Position numbers and translations under genes: made by a program. 64,000 nucleotides of DNA from Neoehrlichia mikurensis. Its GTDB lineage: Bacteria; Pseudomonadota; Alphaproteobacteria; Rickettsiales; Anaplasmataceae. The stretch is from positions 124,001 to 188,000 of the forward strand of contig NZ_CP066557.1 in the NCBI RefSeq assembly GCF_019186785.1. The letters are read 5' to 3'. Of this stretch, positions 41,963 to 51,774 are shown one piece after another. The notes beneath the pieces are model-generated. The model was not told where the DNA came from and ran no database searches. It saw only the letters and a program-made list of their open reading frames with translations. Every line of letters starts with the position of its first letter. The first letter of the stretch is position 1.

Positions 41963-42511
41963 CTAATTCTTATTTAAGCTATATCCTCTTATTTTAGTAG
42001 AGGACATATCATAAGTTACAGATCTAACAAAACTCCATCCATATAATTCTTTTATCAATAACCCCACATTTACATAACGTTGATATTGAGAATATGAAAA
42101 ACAAGATTTTAATGCATTATAAACATAATTTTTACGCTCAAATACTAATATTGGAATAAGTTGACAAAAATCCTTCCATCTATACCACTTATGAAAAAAT
42201 AGTAAATTATCAGAACCCATTAACCATATAAAATTTACATTATAATACCTTCTTTTTAAGTATGTAACCACATGATAACTATAACAACTATCGACATAAA
42301 TTACTTTTACTCTTTTATAATCACAAGTAATTTTATTAGCTAATAATAATCTTTCCTCTAAATTATACTTACTATTAAATTTTAATGGATTTTGTCTCGT
42401 TAACACCCACCACAATTCATTTAATTGTAATATCTTAAGTAAATTCATAGTAATATGCAAATGACCATAATGTGGTGGATCAAATGAACCACCTAATATT
42501 CCTATTCTCAT
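41963..42511 (-). CDS. nadD: Nicotinate-nucleotide adenylyltransferase
   Basis: Joins nicotinate mononucleotide with ATP to give deamido-NAD. 182 residues, normal for the short form. Motifs: GGSFDPPHYGHLHIT (the GxFxPxHxGH ATP site), FIWLMGSDNLLFFHKW, and SSTKIRG near the end. Its product is the substrate of NadE, encoded at 60012-61613. Divergent from the hypothetical protein gene at 42605. Confidence 0.94.
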   Translation of the reverse strand: MRIGILGGSFDPPHYGHLHITMNLLKILQLNELWWVLTRQNPLKFNSKYNLEERLLLANKITCDYKRVKVIYVDSCYSYHVVTYLKRRYYNVNFIWLMGSDNLLFFHKWYRWKDFCQLIPILVFERKNYVYNALKSCFSYSQYQRYVNVGLLIKELYGWSFVRSVTYDMSSTKIRGYSLNKN

Positions 42512-42604
42512 AATATCAATTCAAAAAAAATGTACACTTTTTACAATAAATGTGTTATCATAATTTAATATATAAGTACATATTCTTTTAAGGTACCATA
42601 TGCC

Positions 42605-43543
42605 ATGTTTTCTAATAATTTACCCCAAATGAAAAATCATGTTTTACAGCAACGTATATCTAAGATAATTAATGAAACAGAAGATACTGTTAGTGCTCAA
42701 ATACAATCCATTATAAATCAACACAAAACTCAGCATATAGATACATTAAAGCAAAAACTACAGCGCAACCCTAGTAATCAAGAATGCAATCAATACTTAA
42801 AGCAGAATAATCATAAAATACAAAATGATGCTCATCTAGAATTTGAAAATCAAATTCATAAGTCTTTACAAGAAAATATAGGCATAGAAAAGACAAATAT
42901 AGTTTTTGCACATGCAAATAAAAATACTAATATATACAAGAGACGTCATATAATTTATGGACTATATAGGTTATTTTTAGTAGCAGAAATGCGTCTAATG
43001 ATGCTAGAAGTAAATAATGAAAATTTTCAAAAATTAGTTCAAACAGTTGAAGCTTGTTCGTATATAAAATCAGATCTTACCGCTCATGATATACAAAATA
43101 TTAAACAACAAATATTCACATATAAAAGGAATCATGCTAGTATACTAACAAAAGTTAAAGAACAAGTTGGAGACTTTCTTGACATAAATCCTTCGAATAT
43201 ATTAGGTTCGTTAAAAGAAAAAATGAACTTTCAGCAATATAATCAAGACACTAACGCCCCTGAGCATAAGGATATTGTATTTAAAAATATGGTAAATACA
43301 CCTATGTCCTTATTATTTCTAATGTTAGGATTATGTCTTAGTGGTTTAGCAACTGCTGTAGCGCTTGTATTCCCTTTAATAGTTGTTGGACAAGCTGGCA
43401 TGGTACTAAAAAAATATCTTAATGACACAGAAGAACCAAATATACATAATGCTGCTAAATTTGCATCTGCACCAACATTCAAAGCATTGCCCAATCATGT
43501 ATCCCGTATAGAAAAACAAAAGGATAATTCTCAGTGCAAATAA
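42605..43543 (+). CDS. Hypothetical protein with C-terminal membrane hairpin
   Basis: 312 residues, family not recognised. Residues 1-110 are Gln/Asn/His-rich and mostly helical, probably coiled coil. The middle is hydrophilic and charged. Residues about 231-268 are hydrophobic (MSLLFLMLGLCLSGLATAVA then LVFPLIVVGQAGMV), enough for two closely spaced membrane helices. The last 40 residues are polar. No signal peptide. It looks like an Anaplasmataceae-specific protein, perhaps a membrane or effector protein. The frame is long, with normal codon use, so I regard it as real. Convergent with dnaA. Confidence 0.75.
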   Translation: MFSNNLPQMKNHVLQQRISKIINETEDTVSAQIQSIINQHKTQHIDTLKQKLQRNPSNQECNQYLKQNNHKIQNDAHLEFENQIHKSLQENIGIEKTNIVFAHANKNTNIYKRRHIIYGLYRLFLVAEMRLMMLEVNNENFQKLVQTVEACSYIKSDLTAHDIQNIKQQIFTYKRNHASILTKVKEQVGDFLDINPSNILGSLKEKMNFQQYNQDTNAPEHKDIVFKNMVNTPMSLLFLMLGLCLSGLATAVALVFPLIVVGQAGMVLKKYLNDTEEPNIHNAAKFASAPTFKALPNHVSRIEKQKDNSQCK

Positions 43544-44150
43544 TGTTCTACATATACAATTTGTAATATAAGTTATTTATAAGTATGTAAAATTTATTTT
43601 CTTATAAAGGGACAATTTATGTAACGTTAATTATTAAAATATATCGTTGGTATTTTTTGCTTATTAGCTAGTATATGATAGTTACATAGCATCTAATTTA
43701 ATTAATCACAATACTTTCATTAATAATATAAATAGCTACAATAATTATTTAATTAATGATACGTTTCTCAATTAATTAAGCTCAACATAATTATTTCCAT
43801 AATGCTAGAATTTTTTATTTGTAAGTTTACTATACTTTTTTTAAACTATCTTCCTCATTTATCAGATAATTATATAAATTTTTTAATATAAAAGTCATAT
43901 CAATTTAAAATAAGAGCTAAACTATATACTTCCATATTCTTAGCACCTTAGTCGGGAGAAACGGTGACTTTGGAATCAGCTAAGATAGCTTAGCAGATTT
44001 TTAATTCAAATAAAGTACATTATAACAATGTTTAATAAACTTATTATATTAATAAACTATTAATTCCATTTTTTTATCAAAAATAAAAAAATACCACATA
44101 AGCACTTCAATTCATATAAAAATAAGACAAATAATGATATATTACATACA
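43544..44150. other. Non-coding gap between convergent genes, with a dnaA fragment
   Basis: 607 bp. The only recognised item is the decayed dnaA piece at 43917-44015. I saw no origin-like array of DnaA boxes (no exact TTATCCACA). Confidence 0.5.
43917..44015 (+). pseudogene. Inverted, decayed copy of part of dnaA
   Basis: The core cggtgactttggaatcagcta (43963-43983; first 20 bases shared with dnaA except one) matches the complement of 44476-44495 in dnaA, which encodes GSVTLESA. Flanking similarity runs from gctaaac...ttcttagcacc-ttagt to ttagcagattttt. Overall identity about 70 percent with small indels; the frame is broken. The parent is on the opposite strand, some 450 bp away. Confidence 0.65.
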
Positions 44151-45554
44151 CTACCTCAACATTCGCATTAATAAGTTAATATCATCATTTAACTTACTAT
44201 CCATACTTATAAGCTTTTCTATTTGTTTAACTGCATGAATAACTGTTGCATGATCTCTTCCACCAAAGCTTTTCCCTATATCTGGTAAACTTTTTTGTGT
44301 TAATTTTTTTGCTAAATACATTGCAACTTGCCTTGGCCTTGCAAGAGTCCGCAATCTTCTTGTAGAATACATATCTGATATCTTTATATTAAAATACTCA
44401 GCAACTTTTTTTTGTATAACATCAATTGTTATTGATCTATGATTTGCCCTTAAAAGATCTGATAAGATATCATTAGCTGATTCCAAAGTCACGCTTCCAC
44501 CAACTAAAGAAGAATGTGCTACAACTTTATTTAACGCACCCTCTAATTCTCTAATATTAGATTTTATATTTTTCGCTAAAAATTCTAATACTTGATTGGG
44601 AATACTAATACCCATCTTTTCAATTTTTAATTGCAAAATTCCCAGTCTCAACTCAAAAGTCGTTTCATTAATATCAGCAACAAGACCCCATCCTAACCTA
44701 GATTTTATCCTATCTTCAACACCATCTAAATCACTAGGAGATCTATCAGCAGATATAACTAATTGCTTATTTTGATCTATTAATGCATTAAAAGTATGAA
44801 AAAATTCCTCTTGTGTACTATCTTTACCACTAATAAATTGAACATCATCAACCATTAAAATATCAACTGAACGAAACTGCTCTTTAAAAAGCATTATATC
44901 CTTACTTCGTAATGCCGTTACATATTGATACATAAACTTTTCTGCAGAAAGATATGCTATTTTTCTTGTTGATGACAATCCTAAAACATACCAGGCAATA
45001 GCATGCATTAAATGAGTTTTTCCTAACCCCACACCTCCATATAAAAAAAGAGGATTACTCCCAAATATAGGAGCAGATGATTCAGCCACTCTCCTAGCAG
45101 CAGCGAAAGCTAATTCATTTGGTTTACCAACAACAAAATTATCAAATGTAAATCTTGGATCCAGTGGTGAACTAAGATGATCATAATTGCTATTAACTTC
45201 ATGATCTGTTAATTCATCACTTTTAGATTCAACCACTGAGTGAACAACAGGGTGATTATTATATACACAAATATCTATAGAATAAATATTAGGATTTTCT
45301 GTTTGCCAATATTTTAAAATCTGATCTATGTAATGTACTAATATCCATTCTTTTATAAACCTAGTAGATACTGATAGTATTACTTTACCATTATCACTTC
45401 CAGAATAGGCTAAAGTACTTAGCCAACTATCATATATAGCATTACCGTACAAATTGCGCAGTTTTCTCTGAACATTTTTCCAAATTATTTGATTATCACT
45501 TTGTAATCTTTCACTGATACAATCACCAATAACTCCAGCACTACCATCACTCAT
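44151..45554 (-). CDS. dnaA: Chromosomal replication initiator DnaA
   Basis: Opens the replication origin. 467 residues with the usual four parts: N-terminal domain I ([20 protein letters not shown]), a variable linker, AAA+ core with Walker [14 protein letters not shown] and Walker [10 protein letters not shown], sensor SADRSP, and the C-terminal DNA-binding domain with [14 protein letters not shown] and the signature [12 protein letters not shown]. No dnaN, gyrB or rpmH neighbours, and no DnaA-box cluster nearby, so the origin is not obviously here; in Rickettsiales it is usually away from dnaA (established knowledge). Confidence 0.97.
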   Translation of the reverse strand: MSDGSAGVIGDCISERLQSDNQIIWKNVQRKLRNLYGNAIYDSWLSTLAYSGSDNGKVILSVSTRFIKEWILVHYIDQILKYWQTENPNIYSIDICVYNNHPVVHSVVESKSDELTDHEVNSNYDHLSSPLDPRFTFDNFVVGKPNELAFAAARRVAESSAPIFGSNPLFLYGGVGLGKTHLMHAIAWYVLGLSSTRKIAYLSAEKFMYQYVTALRSKDIMLFKEQFRSVDILMVDDVQFISGKDSTQEEFFHTFNALIDQNKQLVISADRSPSDLDGVEDRIKSRLGWGLVADINETTFELRLGILQLKIEKMGISIPNQVLEFLAKNIKSNIRELEGALNKVVAHSSLVGGSVTLESANDILSDLLRANHRSITIDVIQKKVAEYFNIKISDMYSTRRLRTLARPRQVAMYLAKKLTQKSLPDIGKSFGGRDHATVIHAVKQIEKLISMDSKLNDDINLLMRMLR

Positions 45555-46422
45555 AACACAACCTTAGAAAAATATAGCAAATAATACACTTAAAGTCATT
45601 AAATTAAAAAAACAGCTAAAGATAGAGTTATATTATATTACATAAATAAAAAATCATCTATCAATTTCACTGTTAGATTTACATAAAATGACATTCTTAT
45701 AAAATATACTTCCATTATCATTTATAGAACATACACTATAACTTTTATACATATTAAAATATATATAGTGTACTATTAATGCAACCTTAAGTAATAAATT
45801 TATTATTACATTCAAAAAATTTATCACTCTTATAATGATTAAAAGAACTCAATACAGTAACTAACTCTACTACACTTAAAAATACAATGTAAATATCACA
45901 AAACAGCAATTATAATAAATACATATTGATATATGCTGCTTTACTACAATAACTAATAATCTACATAGTATAATTTCTATACATTTAATAAATGATATTT
46001 TAAAGATAAGATTTAATACCCATTTATTATTTTAATTTATTATTATAATCCAAAATTACCTTATCTTTATTATCTAGTTAATACTTAGTTTATATTTAGC
46101 ACAACACTTATAATAACTTGCAAAGATTTTTCCTAATCATAAATATACTATATAACACCCACAATAAATATTCACATATAAGAAGAATAACACTATACAT
46201 TCAAACTTAAAAAACAAATTAGAAGCTTTCTTACAATAAATGCCCCAAATATATCAAGCTTGTTAAAAACACAAATAATATAACTAATATCTCATAATAT
46301 TAGAGATTACATCACGAAAAACATATCTAAATACTCATTACTTTGTTTATTAAGTCATTAATTTAACAGCTATCCTAGCACTTATTCATAATTACTAAAG
46401 AAGCATGATAAACGCAATACAC
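45555..46422. other. Long non-coding gap dnaA-fabI
   Basis: 868 bp of AT-rich spacer upstream of dnaA and downstream of fabI. It should contain the dnaA promoter. I could not identify a gene fragment, RNA or DnaA-box cluster in it. Confidence 0.45.
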
Positions 46423-47244
46423 CTATAATTTACCTTCTGTATAATGAATATCAGGAGCATCTATCATTTTCATTCCTATAACATTATAACCATTATCAAC
46501 ATACAAGGTTTCACCTGTAGTACCCCTTCCTAAATCACTTAACAAATATAGAGCTGCTCCTCCAACATCATCAAGCGTAGTATTACGACGTAATGGTGAA
46601 TTAAATTTATTCCATGTTAAAATATAATGAAAATCCCCTATTCCTGCAGAAGCTAAAGTTCTAACAGGACCTGCAGAAATTGCATTTACTCTTATTTGCC
46701 GATTTCCTAAATCAACTGCTAAATACTTTACACTTGCTTCAAGCGCTGCCTTACATACTCCCATCACATTATAGTGTGGTACAACCTTTTGAGAACCATA
46801 ATAAGATAAAGTCAGTATACTACCACCATTAGGATTCATTAATTCTTCAGCCTGTTTAGCAATAGCAGTTAATGAATAACAGGAAATATGCATTGATGTT
46901 AAAAAATTATCAAGTGAAGTATCTATATATCTACCCTTTAATTCATTCTTATCAGAAAAAGCCACAGCGTGGACAATAAAGTCTACAAATTCCCAATTAT
47001 CCTTTACCTTGCTAACCATATTGCATATTGAATCTATATTACCAACATCACAAGGAATCAATAACTCTGCATCCACAGAATTAGCTAGAGGCTCAACCCT
47101 TTTCTTAAAAGTTTCAGATAAATATGTTAATGCTAACTTAGCTCCATGCATAGACAATGTCTTAGCGATACCCCAAGCTAAAGATCTGTCATTAGCAACA
47201 CCAATAATTATACCTTTTTTACCTTTCATTATATCACTAAGCAC
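46423..47244 (-). CDS. fabI: Enoyl-[acyl-carrier-protein] reductase (NADH), FabI type
   Basis: Last step of each fatty-acid elongation cycle. 273 residues, short-chain dehydrogenase fold: GKKGIIIGVANDRSLAWGIA is the NADH-binding start, and the active site Y-x6-K is in YNVMGVCK. Substrate loop DDVGGAALYLLSDLG. The start is probably GTG at 47244, which has a strong ribosome binding site AAAGGAG six bases away; an ATG at 47229 would be too far from it. The tRNA-Asp gene lies 45 bp upstream on the same strand. Confidence 0.95.
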   Translation of the reverse strand: MLSDIMKGKKGIIIGVANDRSLAWGIAKTLSMHGAKLALTYLSETFKKRVEPLANSVDAELLIPCDVGNIDSICNMVSKVKDNWEFVDFIVHAVAFSDKNELKGRYIDTSLDNFLTSMHISCYSLTAIAKQAEELMNPNGGSILTLSYYGSQKVVPHYNVMGVCKAALEASVKYLAVDLGNRQIRVNAISAGPVRTLASAGIGDFHYILTWNKFNSPLRRNTTLDDVGGAALYLLSDLGRGTTGETLYVDNGYNVIGMKMIDAPDIHYTEGKL

Positions 47245-47289
47245 TACTTCTCCTTTAATGTACGTCTCTTATAATGACCTACATAAATG

Positions 47290-47363
47290 CGGGAGTGACG
47301 AGACTCGAACTCGCGACCTCAAGCGTGACAGGCTTGCGCTCTAACCAACTGAGCTACACCCCC
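47290..47363 (-). tRNA. tRNA-Asp (GTC anticodon)
   Basis: Minus-strand RNA of 74 bases folds into a full cloverleaf. Acceptor GGGGGTG pairs with CACTCCC (one G-T), D arm GCTC-AGTTGGTTA-GAGC, anticodon stem CAAGC/GCTTG with loop CTGTCAC (anticodon GTC), and T arm GCGAG-TTCGAGT-CTCGT. The discriminator base is G, the identity base expected for Asp. CCA is not encoded. Confidence 0.95.
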
Positions 47364-47865
47364 TCCCATATTAGTACGATACACTAATTAAATAGCATGG
47401 TAATAACTTATAAAAATATTGTCAATAACGTTTTAAAACTATTCATAATCCTTATCTAAAATATATAAAACTGGCTATAACATTAAAATACTATTTATTA
47501 TACTAAACTCATATAAGTATAACTTATCATTGCTTTACTATCTGCACTTATATCTTACTTTATTACTGATAGATGCTACATTTATAATGTAATACATATA
47601 AATAATATTATAATAACTACTTTATATTATATTTAGCAGATATAAAACAATCTTCTATATATTTAGAATTTATGTATTAAGCTTCTATTTTACAAACAAA
47701 TAACTTGTATTAAAAATAATACAAGTAAGTAATTATCATTTTAATATAACACATATAACAAAATCAAATAAGTACAGCCTATAATTAATATTAGTAAATT
47801 CCTTCTATAAAAACTATATTTACTCTTCTTATATTAAATAAGCTTATCATTGAATAATAAATATA
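47364..47865. other. Non-coding gap gatB-tRNA-Asp
   Basis: 502 bp of AT-rich spacer. The tRNA promoter should be at its left end, but no clear match stands out. No gene fragment recognised. Confidence 0.45.
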
Positions 47866-49305
47866 TTATATTAATTTCTTCTTAAGAAGAGAATTTACCA
47901 ATTGCGGATTAGCTTTGCCATTTGTTTCTTTCATTACTTGACCTACAAAATAACCAAATAATTTATCTTTTCCTTGCTTATAATCATTAACTTTATCTGC
48001 ATTATTCTTAAGTACATTATCTATAATACAAGCAAGCATATCCTCATTTTTAATTTCCTGTAGACCTTGTTCTTCAATTATTAATAATGGCTCTTTACCT
48101 GTATCAAACATTACATTAAAAACTTGCTTTGCTATTTTTCCAGAAATAACATCATTTGACATTAAAAGTAGCAATTTAACTAAATCTTCAGCTTTTATTG
48201 GAGATAATTTGATAGGAATATTTGCTTTATTTAATTTACCAAAAAGCTCACCTATTATCCAAGAAGCAGCTAGCTTAAAATTTTGTTCTTCTGCTACTAC
48301 TTTTTCAAAATATTCAGCAGTATCTTTATCTGAAGATAAAATTTCTGCATCATAAAGCGATAATCCAAAATTTTTAATATATCGAGCTTTTTTTGCATCT
48401 GGCAACTCTGGTAAAGATAGCTTTAAACTATCAATAAATTCACTAGTAAGTGTTATAGGCAAAAGATCAGGATCTGGAAAATATCTATAGTCATGTGCAT
48501 CTTCTTTATCTCTAATAACTCGTGTTTGCCCAGAATTTACATCAAATAACATTGTACTCTGCGTTAAAATTCCCCCACAATCTAATATTTCTATTTGCCT
48601 ATTACTTTCATATTCTATAGCCTGCATAACATAACGTATGGAGTTTAAATTCTTTATTTCAGATCTTGTACCAAAATTCTTATCTCCTACAGGACGAACT
48701 GATACATTTGCATCACAACGTAAAGAACCTTTTTCCATATCACCATCACAACAATTAATAAATCTTAAAATCATACGTAATTTTTTCAAATATTCTGCTA
48801 CTTCTTCTGGAGATCTCAAATCAGGCTCAGAAACAATTTCCATTAAAGCTACCCCAGCTCTATTGAAATCTATATATGTATTATTTTTCTCATGTATACT
48901 TTTTCCTGCATCCTGTTCAAGATGGATTCTAGATATTCTTATTTCCTTTTTTGCAGATTCTTCTAAAACAATTTTACCATTACTTACAATAGGATAATAA
49001 AACTGAGTAATTTGATATCCTAATGGTAAATCAGGATAAAAATAATTTTTTCTATCAAAGACTGAATATTTATTAATTTCACATGAAAGCGCAAGACCAG
49101 CTTTAACTACTTGTTCTATACAATAAGTATTAACTACAGGTAGCATACCTGGCATAGCCATATCAAATAATGATACTTGTATATTAGGTTCTTCACAAAA
49201 CTTTGTAGATGCTCCAGAAAATAATTTACTATTAGAAATAATCTGAGCATGAACCTCAAGACCTATAATAACTTCCCAGTTACAATTTTTTCCCTGTATT
49301 ACCAT
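47866..49305 (-). CDS. gatB: Asp/Glu-tRNA(Asn/Gln) amidotransferase subunit B
   Basis: Part of GatCAB, which turns Glu-tRNA-Gln into Gln-tRNA-Gln (and Asp-tRNA-Asn into Asn-tRNA-Asn). 479 residues. Family blocks: [13 protein letters not shown] at the N-terminus, [20 protein letters not shown], the kinase-site [31 protein letters not shown] and [16 protein letters not shown]. The C-terminal YqeY-like tail binds tRNA and ends [15 protein letters not shown]. gatA and gatC are not nearby. It is followed by the malonyl-CoA decarboxylase gene, 27 bp upstream on the same strand. Confidence 0.97.
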   Translation of the reverse strand: MVIQGKNCNWEVIIGLEVHAQIISNSKLFSGASTKFCEEPNIQVSLFDMAMPGMLPVVNTYCIEQVVKAGLALSCEINKYSVFDRKNYFYPDLPLGYQITQFYYPIVSNGKIVLEESAKKEIRISRIHLEQDAGKSIHEKNNTYIDFNRAGVALMEIVSEPDLRSPEEVAEYLKKLRMILRFINCCDGDMEKGSLRCDANVSVRPVGDKNFGTRSEIKNLNSIRYVMQAIEYESNRQIEILDCGGILTQSTMLFDVNSGQTRVIRDKEDAHDYRYFPDPDLLPITLTSEFIDSLKLSLPELPDAKKARYIKNFGLSLYDAEILSSDKDTAEYFEKVVAEEQNFKLAASWIIGELFGKLNKANIPIKLSPIKAEDLVKLLLLMSNDVISGKIAKQVFNVMFDTGKEPLLIIEEQGLQEIKNEDMLACIIDNVLKNNADKVNDYKQGKDKLFGYFVGQVMKETNGKANPQLVNSLLKKKLI

Positions 49306-49332
49306 ATAATTTCCAATTACTTCAGTTAAATC

Positions 49333-50703
49333 TTAAGTCTTAAGTAAAGATAACATTTCTTTTGAACAATTTATTTTCTTTTTTATTACATAATTTTCAT
49401 AATTATCATCTATTTTAGATAACTCATAAATATAATTCACCATAATACCCATAGAACTTTTTAAGCCCTTATCCGAATTATCAGCCATCCAATGCAACTT
49501 TTTAATTGATGCGCCATTACTCAAATGGAAATGAGCAACAGGATCAGCAGCTTTATTTTCATTTTTAACAACCATTAAATAATAAGCACATAATTTAAGA
49601 AATAAATTTTGTATTTCTACTGAAAATTCGCTGTAATCAGTATTAATATATGACATAACTTCTTCACTTTGAAGAGTAATTTTTAACTCGTTTAAACACT
49701 TTTCCAAATTAACAGCCTGAGTTAACCATTGTAAAAATCCTGGAATAGGAGATAGTGTTGCATAAGTTTTTATGTTATGAAATTCATTTAATAACTTATT
49801 GACAACACGTTTAATGAGAAAATTACCTAAATTAATACCTGATAACCCTATTTGAGTGTTAGATATAGAATAAAAAATAGCAACTTTTGCATTCTCTGCA
49901 TTTATCACTGGCATTGTCTCATCTAATAAAACTTGTATATTACCTGCTATATGATCAACAAGAGCTACTTCTACAAAAATCAAAGGATCATCTGGCATTT
50001 TATAATGAAAAAAAGCAAAACATCTACGATCTGAATCCAATCTATGACGCAAATCTTCCCAAGAAGAAATCGCATGTACTGCTTCATAAATAACAAGCTT
50101 TTCCAATAATGATGCAGGTGAATCCCATGTAATTTGACGCAGATCTAATAATCCCACATCAAACCATGAAGATAATATATTTCTCAAATCCTTATCTAAT
50201 GCAAAAAATGAATACCCTTGCTTCTTAAAATTTATAACATCAGCTCTCATATCAACAAGAAATTTTAACCCTTCTGGTAAAGATATAAATTGCTTTAATA
50301 TACGAAACCTTGGAGAATGCAAAGCATTTAGTAATTCAAATTCTAACTCTTCCTTAAAATTATTTTCAGCATCATTCCGATAAGCATCAATTTTCAAGCT
50401 TATCTCTTCTCTATTTGCACTAAATTGATCATTTAACAATGTAAGAAATTTAGCTTTTCCGATTTTAGATAAATTAAGATACAAATTACCAAGAGATATA
50501 GTATTATAGCGAGCTTTAACTTCACCACCTTTAGGATTAACACATTCATTCATCTTATTATAAAGGTTATCTATATCTTGGCTCTTTGTTAAATCTTTAC
50601 TTATACTATTAACCCAGGATAAAACAGCATCTGCTACTTCACCCATTACTTTAAAAACACCAGTAATTGCTTTAGACTTTATTCTTTGAAAAGAGTATTC
50701 CAT
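49333..50703 (-). CDS. Malonyl-CoA decarboxylase
   Basis: Converts malonyl-CoA to acetyl-CoA and CO2. 456 residues. The N-terminal helical domain is followed by the GNAT-like catalytic domain: LLDLRQITWDSPASLLEKL, YEAVHAISSWEDLRHRL, then RRCFAFFHYKMPDDPLIFVE, the motif ATLSPIPGFLQWL with the SPIPGF block, and at the end HFHLSNGA and MGIMVNYIYEL. These are all typical of the family. Its role in an organism with minimal lipid metabolism is unclear; it may keep malonyl-CoA in balance. Located directly before gatB. Confidence 0.93.
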   Translation of the reverse strand: MEYSFQRIKSKAITGVFKVMGEVADAVLSWVNSISKDLTKSQDIDNLYNKMNECVNPKGGEVKARYNTISLGNLYLNLSKIGKAKFLTLLNDQFSANREEISLKIDAYRNDAENNFKEELEFELLNALHSPRFRILKQFISLPEGLKFLVDMRADVINFKKQGYSFFALDKDLRNILSSWFDVGLLDLRQITWDSPASLLEKLVIYEAVHAISSWEDLRHRLDSDRRCFAFFHYKMPDDPLIFVEVALVDHIAGNIQVLLDETMPVINAENAKVAIFYSISNTQIGLSGINLGNFLIKRVVNKLLNEFHNIKTYATLSPIPGFLQWLTQAVNLEKCLNELKITLQSEEVMSYINTDYSEFSVEIQNLFLKLCAYYLMVVKNENKAADPVAHFHLSNGASIKKLHWMADNSDKGLKSSMGIMVNYIYELSKIDDNYENYVIKKKINCSKEMLSLLKT

Positions 50704-50765
50704 AAACTATAACTTCATAATTAAAAAACAAGTACCTAAAAATACTACATGTAGCAAAATAAGTA

Positions 50766-50794
50766 TTGACTAGTAAATATTAAATCATTATATT
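50766..50794 (+). promoter_or_regulatory. Predicted sigma-70 promoter of ssb
   Basis: -35 TTGACT (50766-50771), 17-bp spacer, -10 TATATT (50789-50794), 38 bp before the ssb ATG. Confidence 0.5.
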
Positions 50795-50832
50795 GCAAAG
50801 TAGCATAATGTAAATCCTTAAATAAACTTATC

Positions 50833-51303
50833 ATGTCCTATATAGGTGTTAATAAAGTTATATTAATAGGCCATCTGGGTAAAGATCCTGATGTAAGAAT
50901 AATGCAAAACGGTAAGGAAATGGCTAGCTTTTCTCTTGCTACATCTGAAGCTTGGGTTGATAAGTCAACTGGTACTAGAACAGAAAAAACAGAATGGCAT
51001 AATATTGTAGTATTTAATGAAGGATTAGTTAAAATCATAAAAAACTGCGTGCGTAAAGGTTCTAAAGTATATATAGAGGGTTCATTGAAAACTAGAAAAT
51101 GGGTTGATCAAAATAATACAGATCGTTATACCACAGAAGTAGTACTTCAAGGATTTAATTCTGCATTTTATATGCTAGATTCTAAGGGTAATACCCAGGA
51201 TGGATCATTTAGCACTATTAGTGAAAAACAAGATAGCAATGATTTACAAAATGAAAATTTCAATAGTATTGAAGTTGATATAGATGATGAAATACCATTT
51301 TAA
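50833..51303 (+). CDS. ssb: Single-stranded DNA-binding protein
   Basis: Coats single-stranded DNA during replication and repair. 156 residues: OB-fold at the N-terminus ([52 protein letters not shown]), an unstructured linker, and the acidic tip DIDDEIPF, which recruits other repair proteins. Divergent from the malonyl-CoA decarboxylase gene. Confidence 0.97.
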   Translation: MSYIGVNKVILIGHLGKDPDVRIMQNGKEMASFSLATSEAWVDKSTGTRTEKTEWHNIVVFNEGLVKIIKNCVRKGSKVYIEGSLKTRKWVDQNNTDRYTTEVVLQGFNSAFYMLDSKGNTQDGSFSTISEKQDSNDLQNENFNSIEVDIDDEIPF

Positions 51304-51774
51304 AGAATGCTTTACTATCCTCATTGCTTAGAGATATCTAGTGTTTAGTAATAGCACATCATTATATGTATACCTTCAAGCCAATTATTAATGAATTTTG
51401 ATATCTGATCAAGGGAGTAATTTTAATATATTAACTAATAACTTGTACATTTGAAGAAAAAGCATATGTAGCTTGTAATCTTATTAAACTGTACAAAGGC
51501 ACAAAAGTTTTCGTTAGCAACAATCTTTAATAATAACTAAAATTATACTAAATCCATCATTATTTATTCAGATAATAAAAAGTATGTATCATCAATTAAT
51601 ATAATAATGCTTTACATTATAATAAAACAATATTTAATAAGTTATTTCACTCATATATCAAAAATACCTCACTACACCTTAAAAGCAAGTATTGATATTC
51701 ACTATAACAAAAAATTAGCAGCAACTACCTTTATAAACTATTAACCTACAATCTATAAATCTATTAGCAAACTA
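51304..51774. other. Non-coding gap between convergent genes, with an addB fragment
   Basis: 471 bp. The segment 51416-51530 is a decayed addB piece (listed separately). Just before it, a minus-strand reading DQISKFINNWLEG (about 51370-51410) looks gene-like and may be a second, unidentified remnant. Confidence 0.5.
51416..51530 (+). pseudogene. Inverted, decayed copy of part of addB
   Basis: Matches the complement of addB at about 55140-55258. Shared blocks in order: taataacttgtaca, gcatatgtag, ttgtaatcttat, aaggt/c-caaa-gttttcgttag and aacaat, each 10 or more bases. Identity about 80 percent with several short deletions and frame breaks. The corresponding parent protein segment is TCTSEEEEAYVVCNL to KVFVSNN. 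The parent lies 3.6 kb to the right on the opposite strand. Confidence 0.85.

Noticed and set aside
43544-46422. Replication origin around dnaA
   Set aside because: No cluster of DnaA boxes, no dnaN or rpmH, and no origin-associated genes; the only dnaA-like sequence in the spacer is a decayed gene piece.
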